Part shown: positions 1 to 8,673 of the stretch, piece by piece | How the letters are laid out: every line of letters starts with the position of its first letter | Numbering within the stretch: position 1 is the stretch's first letter | Source: a virus | Virus record (IMG/VR): IMGVR_UViG_3300029448_000359 | Span: 1 to 26,521 of that record | DNA: 26,521 bases | Strand: one strand, 5' to 3' | The notes under the pieces: generated by a model | The model's input: only the letters and a program-made list of their open reading frames with translations | Databases searched by the model: none | Told to the model about the DNA's origin: nothing | Position numbers and translations under genes: made by a program

Positions 1-22
1 GGAAAAAAGACAGGAGTATCTG

Positions 23-55
23 AAAAAACAAGCCTCTGAGAAGCCCGTACAGAGG
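23..55 (-). terminator. Possible Rho-independent terminator after the giant ejection gene
   Basis: Read on the minus strand, CCTCTG (55 to 50) can pair with CAGAGG (38 to 33) across an 11-base loop. After a short CTTG spacer comes a run of six T (28 to 23). It lies about 35 bases past the stop codon of the 2860-aa gene, where a late operon could end. The stem is only six perfect pairs and the U-run is separated from it by four bases, so this is a moderate call. No ORF is seen between the stop codon and the window edge. Confidence 0.45.
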
Positions 56-88
56 GGTAAAGACCCTTCTAGGTAGTCTAGCTACCCC

Positions 89-3000
89 CTATTTTAGGTC
101 ATCTATACCATAAATCTCTAGTAATTCGTCAATAGTAGGTCGAGATTGTTTAGGTGCGAACTTCCTAAATCTGTTTATACTATTCTTTCTAGCAGACTTA
201 TAAGACTTGTTAGCAGACTGCGTAAAATTTTTAAAGAAGAACTCTGAATCTCTACCTACGTCTTTGTTCCACTCTCGGACAAAGTTAAGTATTCTTCTTG
301 TCTCACCTCTGTTACCTTCAATCTTTGCTTTAACATATGCTTGACGATAATGAGCCTTTAAATCTTGTACATAAGAGTTAGTCTGTTTAGACATACGGAT
401 GATGTCATTCTGAACAGTAGCGGCATATGGATAGAAACCTAGCAATCTACCTACAATAGCTAGAGTACCAACCTCATTTGATATGACAGTACCATCTGCT
501 CTAGTAATCTTTCCATCATCAATGTAAGCCATACCATCGAACAAACCTCTTACAGCAGAAGATGGTACATCTCTTAGTATATCTGAGAAGCGTGATGTTC
601 CATCTTTAAGACCAGCAGTCTCTGCACCATACCTGACAAGTTGTGCTCCTGTACCCATCAATCCTGTGATACCACTAAACACTGGGCCTGCAAAGTTCTT
701 AGCTTCCTGCCAATGTTCTCCTGCATTTGACTTTGCTTTGAACATACCAGTCAATGGAATCAAATCACCAAAGCCAAGCCTTGTAGAAACTGTTGCTCCA
801 AAGTATGGATCAATAATTCCTCGCATGAAGATCGGTGAAGCGCCGGGGATAAAACCATCAACAAGCCGTGCAGTTTCTTCCTCTATGCTTTTCATTCTGA
901 TACCAAACTTCTGAGCAAGAGTATCAATTAAGTCCATCAAGTCGTCAGCAAATGGTAGTCCTTTCATACCCGACAGTATGAACAACATAGATAACATGTA
1001 CAACCTACCCCTAGGTGACATACCTTTCATCAACTGCACACTGACAATGACGAACTGTTTATACATGAAAATATATTGTGCTATGTTTCCTCTAGCCATC
1101 TCGGGTCTGTTATACATAGCGTATTCACCCTGTGATGTATTCACTGCTTTCGTAGCAAACTCCAACGCTGCATCCCGCACCGCCGCTTGATCCTCCACCG
1201 GAAGGTTATCGAAATTAGTTCCGTATCTGTCATTTGATAAGATTCGTTCTCGCTCTAGTCTATAAGAAGCAAGAAAAGTAGATCGTCTGTTAAGTTGCTC
1301 TGTGTATGAGAACATAGACATCCATAATTTAATTGCACCATTATAACTATTGCTAGCTCTTCCACCTCTTGATGTACCAACAAGCGCATTAAACTGTGCC
1401 GCCTGCAACACGCCAGCACCCGTGGCTTCTAACAAAGCATTGGCTTCGTCTTGGGATAAGTTATGTTTATTCTGTAGTGTTTCGCTTTCTACTACTTGTA
1501 GCATGTAATCATAATTAGCTAGCTGGCCGTTCTTTACATCAGTAGCCGCTTTAGTCATTGAGGCAGCAGACTGCCCTAAACCAAACCCACCACCATAACC
1601 ACGGTTTGGATTATAACTAGCAAGATATGGTATGGTATGAGTAACCATAGACATCATGTTAATTGCAGCAGTAGCAAAAGAACCACCAAGCTGTAGCAAT
1701 ACAGCATATAGCTTGAGCTTAGAACCAACTTCGCCAGATAAAAGGTCTTCTGTTGAATCTTGAATGTTTGCTGCGTCTGCGTAGAACTGTAGTAGTTTCT
1801 TAGCTTCTTCTCTGTAGTCTTCACCACGACCTTCATTTGGTATGGCGTTACCATCTCTATCTTTAGCTTGGACAGCACCTTGGTCAGCCATATGGCTGTA
1901 CTGATATGCGTAAGCATCGTATGCTTTTCTAGCTGCTTCTCTCTGTGATTCTGTACCCTGTGTTGTAGCTTCTTCAAGTTTTGCTAGCTTATCAGGATCA
2001 CCTCTGAATTTAGCGTTGCTAGCCATAATATCATTTAACTGCCATGAGTAAGTAACTTTACCTGCTACATGTGCTTGTGTTTCTAAATGTTCTGCAACAC
2101 TTCTAACAACATCTCTATCCCAGCCGGGGTTGCCTGATCTCTGCAGACTTCTTCGTGCAGTAGACTGAACACTGGTAAGTGCTGTAATAATACGTTGTCG
2201 TTCTTGAGGTGTAAGACCAATATCTAAACGCTGAACTACACTCATAAACTCTGTAAGATTCATAGAGTTAGTAAGTGGCTGTGACTGTCTAGCTTTAGAT
2301 ACTTGAGCTTGAAATCTTATGTTTCTTTCTTGTCCGTTCTCATCTCTCATTTGATAAGTTATAGGGTCAGCACCAGTTGCCACAATGTCTTGTAATCCTG
2401 CTGCTATATCTTGTGCGTCTGTCTCACGTTCAGCTTGAAAAAATGGCACAGAGCCAGCATAAGTTTCTTCTAGTTTAACAGCCTGCCCTGTATCTGCATC
2501 ATACGCTTGCATACGAACTTGCCACTTACCTCGTCTAGTAAATGGTACATACCCTGTAACAAGTGTACGCCTTGCATTAAAGTCCGCATTAAGAGAACGT
2601 TGGTCTAACAAGAACAAGTTCTGAATAGCATTAGTTACATTATAAGCAGTGCTTTCGGTGAAGCCTATTGTATTTAATCGTCCAAGAGATGCAATAATAT
2701 CTGAATATCTATCACCTTGGAACTGTGCTGTATCTTCTCTACCATTAAGCCAGTCTTGTACTTTGCTAGGCTCATGTAATGCTCTGTTAATCTCTCTTAA
2801 AAACGTATTGGCTTTTGTTATAGAGGCTTCGATAGGCCCGTCTAATGTAGCGTTATCCATATAAAGATTAGAGTATTCTTCTATAATCCTTCTGAATATC
2901 TGTATATCCTCACCTACAGGTCTAGCACCACCTTGACCTACAAAGTTTGAAAAGTTTTCTAGAGCTTGCTGTCGTTGCCCAACAACTGCATCCATGTTCG

Positions 3001-6000
3001 CTTGGAGAACATCAATAGCAGATTGAGCTACGGCTGCTCTATTTTCAGAGTAAATACGCCATGTGGTGTCAGTGACATTAAAGTTTTTAAACGTAGTCTC
3101 ACCGTTACTTAACTGTACTTCAAACCCTGTTTCAAACTCCTCACGAGATACTATGCCCATTTGCTCTAGTCGCTCACGAGCTTGTGAGTTTATCTGTGCA
3201 TCACCATTAGCTGCACCCTCCATTAAAGAATCTAGTTGTGAAATAACTTGGTCTGAGTTTTGATTTGCTTTTAGTAATGCACCATAGGCAAGCATCTCTC
3301 CTGCCTGTTCAAGTTCAAGTTTACTTGGGCCTTTACCTACACCCAACCAGTCAGGTGTATGTGTAAATGCTGTAAGTCTTTCATACTCAGACATATAACG
3401 TCTTGTCTTACCAGATTGTTTCTGGAAAATTTTAAATATATCTGACAGTCCTTCGCTACGCTGAGCTTTGTTATCAAGAGTCTGCACTCTCTCAGCCATC
3501 TCACCAAAGAATCTGCTTAGTGCTTTACCTCTACCTCTTGGTAGATTTTTTACTAACTCGTTTACACTATCAAACCCACCGAATCTGCCTGCTCTACGAT
3601 TAAGAGCGTCAGCTTGGAAGAAGTTGGTAGCATGATCTCCTCTAACATCCTCAATAAGAAATCTGCCATACTCACTTTCTGTTTGTAATTCTTGTAGGTT
3701 AAGAGCTATCTGTTGCGCGCCTACAACACCTCTGCCACCTGAGCGTAAGTTCTTACGAGATTGATTTAGGAAGTACCGGGTAAAATCAGGATCGCCTAGG
3801 TTTATCCAATCTCCTAACCCAATAGTTTCAAGTACAGCCTGTATAACATTCTTAAGTCTGTCTATCATACGCACATCAAGAGAAGCAGCTCGCTCAGCAA
3901 GCACTTCCTCAACAGCTTCCATCATGTCCATCCGTGGGTTAGCTCTACGCAGTATATCTGCTGCAGCCCGTACATGACCATCAGTTCTGTATATCTCACG
4001 AAAGATAGCATTGAGCCTGTCACGAGACATAAAGGCACGGAAACCAAAGTGACCTAGTGCTTCGTGAGCGACAGTTAATCTTATCTGTTCTTTAGTCCGT
4101 GCATAATCACTAAAGATAATAACCTGATCACCAACAGAATAACCAACGGCTTCTACTGTATCAAAGTCACCAAGTGGTCTTCCTTCTTGAGCACGTTTAT
4201 AGAGTTCGGGGTTAGTCCTAGCTAGTTCTTGTACGTTAGCTACGATAGTGACAGTTGGTTTTACTTTTAATTTCTTGAGAATTTGTTTAACAATAAGGTC
4301 TATCTCTCCTCGACCCATAGGCTCTGTAGGTTTACCGTCTGCTCTACGGAAATTACCTTCCGTATTCTTAGAGTCCATTTCTTTCATTGTTTCAGCGGTA
4401 GGTTGTAGCCTGTTTACTCTCGCGTTTTCACGCTGAGTACGTCTACCTTTTTTAAGTAGTCGTTGACCTTCTGCTTCTTGAGCATTTATTTCAGTTTGTG
4501 TTTCAGGTGTTGGGTCAGGTACAATACGACCATTAAATAATCTCTTGGTTTTTAGATTACCTTTAACATCAAAAAAATCTTTAATCGCATAACCATTAGC
4601 CATCAGGTAGTTCTTATCTGAGTTAGCAAAATAAGTTTGTATGCGATTGATCTCACGGCTACCGGTAGATTCACCACCCTGTTGGGTTCGTTGTTCAGTA
4701 GATGCTCTATCAGATGTAAGTTCTACTACAGGGTTATAGCCACTGAAAGATTTAAACTCGTACCTTTCTAGGTGTGAGTTAAGAATATCTTCTAGTAACC
4801 TAGCATTTTCTAGCTGTAACTGTTTTGTTTTATCAGCTGCAACTTTCCTACCTTTTGAACCTAAAGCTTCTTCGTAAGCTCTCCTAAACGCATCAAAGTC
4901 AATTCGTTCACCTGATGCTTGTTGTCTTCGTAGTGCATTAAGAACCCTATCAGCAGTCTCTTGGCCAAGAACTTCACCTTGTGTTTCTGCAGCAATAGCT
5001 TCATTAACCACTTGTTGTTGTGGAGATACATACCACGCTGGCATATTTGTAAGTGCAACTTGTACGTCACCAAGTAGACGGTTTTTAGTGGCATACTCTA
5101 GCCAAGGTTTATTTCTACCTTTGTTTGAACCTCTATCAAACATACCAGATAATGGTTGTGCATTCGCTTGGGATATAAACGCATCATGTAATGCTTTGCG
5201 TTGTTGTGGTGTAAATTCAGTTTTGTTTAAATATTCAATAGCATCAGCTTGGATGCCTTGTTTAGTAAGATTTGTATCAACCTCAAAAAATGCAAACGCC
5301 ATAAGCTGATGTGCATATGACCATGCTTCACCATGTTTATTAAAATCAGTAGTAGTATCAAACTTTGCTTTATATTCGCTAAGCTCTTCCTGTGCAGTTA
5401 ATTTTAATTGTTGGTAATTATCTTCATAGATTCTCTGTGCGATGTCACCATTCACAGCATTACCAGCTACTAATTGACCCCACTGTTCTTTAGCTTGTTG
5501 GGGTAATCTATCCAAAGGTATAGTACCAGCAGGTGCTAAATTGTTCCATGCTTCTATAGGTGTCTGACCTGTAACATCAACAAAGACTGGGCTTATACGA
5601 GAGTCTGATTCCTGAGTTTGTTTTTGACGAGCTTCTTGGCGAGCTTCCCGAATTGCTCGTTGCTCTTCTTGTTGATTCGCTGTTGTCTGGCGTACTGACG
5701 CTTTTCTGAGGCGCTCTTCGCCCCTACCCTCTCGGGTAGTTTGTTCGCGGAGGTTGTCTCTTCCTCGAACTTCGCCGCTAGGCTGGGTTTGTTGGCGTAC
5801 AGCCACTTCATCTGTGCTTTGCTCTTGAACGGCATCTGTCCTCCTTTGTATTGGGATTCCGGGCTGTTGAAAAGTAGTCCTAGTAACAGGCAAAACCCTA
5901 CCATCTTCAGTAGTAACAGTATCTTGTTCTTTAGATACAACTTCCCCCGGACGTTTAGTTAGTTCATTAACAAGATTTTGAGCAGGAGTAGATAAAGCAG

Positions 6001-8671
6001 TAGCTCTTCTACGAGGTCTATCAAAACTTTCTATAATACCTTCCATCTCTGCAATAATATTATCTTGTTCTACTAAATCATTATTAGCCACAGCAACTTT
6101 AAAATCATCCATGAACTCTTGGATGTTTTGTATTGGAATACCATCGGCTAGCATACGTTCTACAAGTGGTGTTATTTCAGGAGCAGGAGCTTCAGGAAAT
6201 GGTAACGTCATCTGACCTGCTTGTTCTAGTTCAGCAGCAGTAGGCTCTGCAACAACAGGTGCTGCAGCTTGACCTCTTCTTAATGCTTGTCGTCTTGCAC
6301 TATATGGTACTGCCATTCCCGGCAAACTTAACTGCTGGGGTTGTCTTTGTGGTATAGGAATCTGTGCTTGCTCACGAGCTTTACGCTCTTCAACTTCTTG
6401 AGTAAGCCTTTCATTCTCTTTTAGTATCTGATCTACCCTAGCATTTTCTAACTGAGTCACTTGCTCATTTAGTCTTTGTTGCTCAGCTAAATCAAACTCT
6501 TGTTGTCTTTGCGTTCTCTCAGCTTCTTCTGCTCTCAGTCTTTGCTGTTCGGCAAGTTGAGTCTGTTGTTCTTGTATTCTGTTATTAGCAGCCTGTAGAA
6601 GTTGTTGTCCTATGGCTGTCTGTTCTGTTTCCGGCGTAGCCAAAGCTTGTGCTGTTTGAGGCACATCAGTGACAGGAAGTTCTAGCTGTTGTTCAGCAGG
6701 CTGTTCTTGTGGAGCAACCGGAGGAGTAGGAGTGACAAGTTCTTGGTTTGCAGCTGTAATGTTTGGATTAACTGCAGGTGCACGACCTTGACCTCGTATA
6801 TCTTGTATAACTCTAAATACATCATCACTAAGAATACCTAGGTCTGCCATATTACCTGTAGTCTCAGGGTTAAACGGATTGTAGGCTTCAAATTGATTGT
6901 CAGTTAGTGATAGAATACCGGGGTTTTGTTCCAATACTTGTCTAGCTTCAGCTTGTATATTAGCTTCTGCCTGACCCAAATCTTGCTGTGGAAATAACTC
7001 ACCTTGCTGGGCTACTTGTTCTACCCCTTGTTCACCTGCAACGAACTGCGGCCCGGGGAAAGCAGGGTCTTGACTAGGAGGCCCAGTAAGTAAAGCAGCA
7101 GGCCCTGCAGGTGGGGGTAACTGCCCTTGACCTTGAGGGGGAGGAGTCCCTTCAGGAGGGGCGGGCAATAACTTTTGATCAGCTTGTGGATCACTTTCAT
7201 CTAATACATTAGTAGGCTCACCTCTTTTAAGAAGATTAGCACCACCACCAAGTGGGCCACCGATTGCAAAACCTGCGGCAAAAGAATTAATTAATCGTTT
7301 AGTTGTTTCAGCATCACCAAGTTGGTCTGTGCCTGTAAGTATAATAGCTTCTTGCCCAAGCTCGGTTAGACCTTCAAGCGTACCACCTACAAACAAACCT
7401 TTACCCGCACGTTTAGCAAGGCCACCTGATTTTATAATATCAGGGCCAAGACCAAAGATACGACCTGCTAAGAAAAATTCTGGGAGTGTTTCTAGTGCTG
7501 CATATGGTATAGCACCCAAAGCTGCTGTACCTCTATCACCTACACCTGTATCTCTTACTTCACCATAGATATCAGCTACACCCATACCATAAGAGCCAAA
7601 TATAGATGCACCTGCTGCACCTCCAGCCATAGCTTGTTTTTTACCTGCGGCTCGGGCTGTAGTTGCACCTATCGCAAGAGCATCATCAGCCTGCTGTCTA
7701 CCTAATTGTTTAAGAAATTGACTACCCGACATAGCTGTACCACCGGGGGTAACTATGAAAGCATTTGGATTTTTAATTTTTGCTGCAGCTGTTAGACCTG
7801 AAAACTCACGAAGTAATTTCTTTTCACCTTTAGTAAGAGCTTGACCTTTTGCATACTTTTTAGCTGCTTTTAATACAGATTGTTTAACTGCTTCTTTACC
7901 TAGTAGTGCGTATACAGCACCACCTGCGGCAGTAAATGGATTAGCACCACCACCTGCAACTGCACCTGCTCCAGCACCAAGCAGAGCAACACCAATAGAT
8001 TCAATTAAGTTTGGCCCTTGCTGTGCTAAGTTAGCCACAAACCAATCAATAGCTCCGTTTGAACTACTACCTACTTCGATTTCAGTAAATTCTCTTTGGA
8101 ATGGTTGATTATAATAAAGTTCTTGTACTGCGTTATCTACTACGCTCTGACCAAACTCTTCAAACCCAAGAAACTGAGCACCTCTACCAGCGAGCATCTT
8201 TAAATTACTGCCACCGATCTCAAAATTTCTAGCCATAAGAGTACCCAAGCCGGGGTCTTCTATGTTATTCATAAATGTTTTATAAGAATCAGGAGATACA
8301 GCTTGCCAGTCTAGACCTTCAGGTTGTAAAGCCCTTGGTTTATCTAAAAACCCTTGAGCCTCTGCGTCTAGTGCTGACTGTTTATCATCAGCATCATACA
8401 ACGCACCATTAACAAACATCTTATTCTGTGACGGACTAAACAATACACGAGGCCCAGTCTCAGGTGGTTTATTAAATCCTGCACCAAGAGTTGTTTCTAA
8501 ATTATCAAACTGCGCTTGCTCTTGAACTAATTGATCAGCTAGTTGTGCGTTTAATTGGCCTAACCCTGCAGAACCAGTCTGAGATACAAACGGATTTCCG
8601 GCTCCGGGCGCAGTAGTAGCATCATAGTAGGAACTTTGAAATGCTTGTAATCCTGCCTTCTTCGGGGCCAT
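89..8671 (-). CDS. Giant polyvalent internal virion (DNA-ejection) protein with zincin-like peptidase motif
   Basis: A 2860-aa protein, last gene of the ejection module. Residues about 222-260 and 345-480 are Gly/Ala-rich and hydrophobic, with an EGLTELGQE segment near 433, as in podoviral internal proteins that insert into membranes. Residues about 490-690 are Pro/Gln-rich, 690-775 form a Gln/Glu coiled coil, and 945-1027 are Arg/Gln-rich low complexity. At 1450-1600 lies a zincin-like metallopeptidase signature: H1536-E-A-L-G-H1541, followed by EEVLAE at 1588-1593, as in peptidases of phage polyvalent proteins. The C-terminal part (about 2310-2730) has hydrophobic stretches and GLPFADDL at 2571, resembling the PLxRFG-type domain of giant phage proteins. 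ATG start, preceded by AGAGGAA within the end of the previous gene. T7 gp16 is about half this length and is the positional counterpart. Function as an ejected virion protein is inferred. A second gene is nested inside (5593-5835). Confidence 0.9.
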   Translation of the reverse strand: MAPKKAGLQAFQSSYYDATTAPGAGNPFVSQTGSAGLGQLNAQLADQLVQEQAQFDNLETTLGAGFNKPPETGPRVLFSPSQNKMFVNGALYDADDKQSALDAEAQGFLDKPRALQPEGLDWQAVSPDSYKTFMNNIEDPGLGTLMARNFEIGGSNLKMLAGRGAQFLGFEEFGQSVVDNAVQELYYNQPFQREFTEIEVGSSSNGAIDWFVANLAQQGPNLIESIGVALLGAGAGAVAGGGANPFTAAGGAVYALLGKEAVKQSVLKAAKKYAKGQALTKGEKKLLREFSGLTAAAKIKNPNAFIVTPGGTAMSGSQFLKQLGRQQADDALAIGATTARAAGKKQAMAGGAAGASIFGSYGMGVADIYGEVRDTGVGDRGTAALGAIPYAALETLPEFFLAGRIFGLGPDIIKSGGLAKRAGKGLFVGGTLEGLTELGQEAIILTGTDQLGDAETTKRLINSFAAGFAIGGPLGGGANLLKRGEPTNVLDESDPQADQKLLPAPPEGTPPPQGQGQLPPPAGPAALLTGPPSQDPAFPGPQFVAGEQGVEQVAQQGELFPQQDLGQAEANIQAEARQVLEQNPGILSLTDNQFEAYNPFNPETTGNMADLGILSDDVFRVIQDIRGQGRAPAVNPNITAANQELVTPTPPVAPQEQPAEQQLELPVTDVPQTAQALATPETEQTAIGQQLLQAANNRIQEQQTQLAEQQRLRAEEAERTQRQQEFDLAEQQRLNEQVTQLENARVDQILKENERLTQEVEERKAREQAQIPIPQRQPQQLSLPGMAVPYSARRQALRRGQAAAPVVAEPTAAELEQAGQMTLPFPEAPAPEITPLVERMLADGIPIQNIQEFMDDFKVAVANNDLVEQDNIIAEMEGIIESFDRPRRRATALSTPAQNLVNELTKRPGEVVSKEQDTVTTEDGRVLPVTRTTFQQPGIPIQRRTDAVQEQSTDEVAVRQQTQPSGEVRGRDNLREQTTREGRGEERLRKASVRQTTANQQEEQRAIREARQEARQKQTQESDSRISPVFVDVTGQTPIEAWNNLAPAGTIPLDRLPQQAKEQWGQLVAGNAVNGDIAQRIYEDNYQQLKLTAQEELSEYKAKFDTTTDFNKHGEAWSYAHQLMAFAFFEVDTNLTKQGIQADAIEYLNKTEFTPQQRKALHDAFISQANAQPLSGMFDRGSNKGRNKPWLEYATKNRLLGDVQVALTNMPAWYVSPQQQVVNEAIAAETQGEVLGQETADRVLNALRRQQASGERIDFDAFRRAYEEALGSKGRKVAADKTKQLQLENARLLEDILNSHLERYEFKSFSGYNPVVELTSDRASTEQRTQQGGESTGSREINRIQTYFANSDKNYLMANGYAIKDFFDVKGNLKTKRLFNGRIVPDPTPETQTEINAQEAEGQRLLKKGRRTQRENARVNRLQPTAETMKEMDSKNTEGNFRRADGKPTEPMGRGEIDLIVKQILKKLKVKPTVTIVANVQELARTNPELYKRAQEGRPLGDFDTVEAVGYSVGDQVIIFSDYARTKEQIRLTVAHEALGHFGFRAFMSRDRLNAIFREIYRTDGHVRAAADILRRANPRMDMMEAVEEVLAERAASLDVRMIDRLKNVIQAVLETIGLGDWINLGDPDFTRYFLNQSRKNLRSGGRGVVGAQQIALNLQELQTESEYGRFLIEDVRGDHATNFFQADALNRRAGRFGGFDSVNELVKNLPRGRGKALSRFFGEMAERVQTLDNKAQRSEGLSDIFKIFQKQSGKTRRYMSEYERLTAFTHTPDWLGVGKGPSKLELEQAGEMLAYGALLKANQNSDQVISQLDSLMEGAANGDAQINSQARERLEQMGIVSREEFETGFEVQLSNGETTFKNFNVTDTTWRIYSENRAAVAQSAIDVLQANMDAVVGQRQQALENFSNFVGQGGARPVGEDIQIFRRIIEEYSNLYMDNATLDGPIEASITKANTFLREINRALHEPSKVQDWLNGREDTAQFQGDRYSDIIASLGRLNTIGFTESTAYNVTNAIQNLFLLDQRSLNADFNARRTLVTGYVPFTRRGKWQVRMQAYDADTGQAVKLEETYAGSVPFFQAERETDAQDIAAGLQDIVATGADPITYQMRDENGQERNIRFQAQVSKARQSQPLTNSMNLTEFMSVVQRLDIGLTPQERQRIITALTSVQSTARRSLQRSGNPGWDRDVVRSVAEHLETQAHVAGKVTYSWQLNDIMASNAKFRGDPDKLAKLEEATTQGTESQREAARKAYDAYAYQYSHMADQGAVQAKDRDGNAIPNEGRGEDYREEAKKLLQFYADAANIQDSTEDLLSGEVGSKLKLYAVLLQLGGSFATAAINMMSMVTHTIPYLASYNPNRGYGGGFGLGQSAASMTKAATDVKNGQLANYDYMLQVVESETLQNKHNLSQDEANALLEATGAGVLQAAQFNALVGTSRGGRASNSYNGAIKLWMSMFSYTEQLNRRSTFLASYRLERERILSNDRYGTNFDNLPVEDQAAVRDAALEFATKAVNTSQGEYAMYNRPEMARGNIAQYIFMYKQFVIVSVQLMKGMSPRGRLYMLSMLFILSGMKGLPFADDLMDLIDTLAQKFGIRMKSIEEETARLVDGFIPGASPIFMRGIIDPYFGATVSTRLGFGDLIPLTGMFKAKSNAGEHWQEAKNFAGPVFSGITGLMGTGAQLVRYGAETAGLKDGTSRFSDILRDVPSSAVRGLFDGMAYIDDGKITRADGTVISNEVGTLAIVGRLLGFYPYAATVQNDIIRMSKQTNSYVQDLKAHYRQAYVKAKIEGNRGETRRILNFVREWNKDVGRDSEFFFKNFTQSANKSYKSARKNSINRFRKFAPKQSRPTIDELLEIYGIDDLK
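5593..5835 (-). CDS. Small KSKAQ-type phage protein nested in another frame of the giant gene
   Basis: An 80-aa basic protein encoded entirely within the 2860-aa gene, same strand, frame shifted by one base. It begins MPFKSKAQMKWLYANKP and continues with SLAAKFEEET, which matches the start of a very common family of small phage proteins (K-S-x-x-Q-x-x-x-[MLY]-x-A-x-x-P-x-[IL]-A) whose role is not known to me. The C-terminal half is Lys/Arg-rich (KKSNEQFGKLAKKLVKNK). The start codon at 5835 has an ideal ribosome site, AAAGGAGG at 5847-5840, four bases upstream. An in-frame ATG further upstream would give 115 aa with a hydrophobic leader, but lacks this placement. Codons in the enclosing frame here are unusually rich in CGC, CGA, CGG, AGG and CTC, as expected if the nested frame constrains them. 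I judge it a real overlapping gene. Confidence 0.8.
   Translation of the reverse strand: MPFKSKAQMKWLYANKPSLAAKFEEETTSANKLPERVGAKSASEKRQYARQQRINKKSNEQFGKLAKKLVKNKLRNQTLV
5840..5847 (-). promoter_or_regulatory. Strong internal ribosome binding site for the nested gene
   Basis: Minus-strand AAAGGAGG followed by ACAG and then ATG. It sits in the middle of the coding frame of the giant gene, where no initiation signal would otherwise be needed. It decides the start of the 80-aa nested gene. Confidence 0.8.
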
Positions 8672-8673
8672 AT

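Noticed and set aside
1654-1977. Minus-strand 107-codon ORF nested in the giant gene
   Set aside because: No ribosome site and a Leu/Lys/Tyr/Gln-rich product without family resemblance, unlike the nested gene at 5593-5835.
4861-5094. Minus-strand 77-codon ORF nested in the giant gene
   Set aside because: No Shine-Dalgarno sequence before its start and no recognisable sequence; treated as a chance frame.
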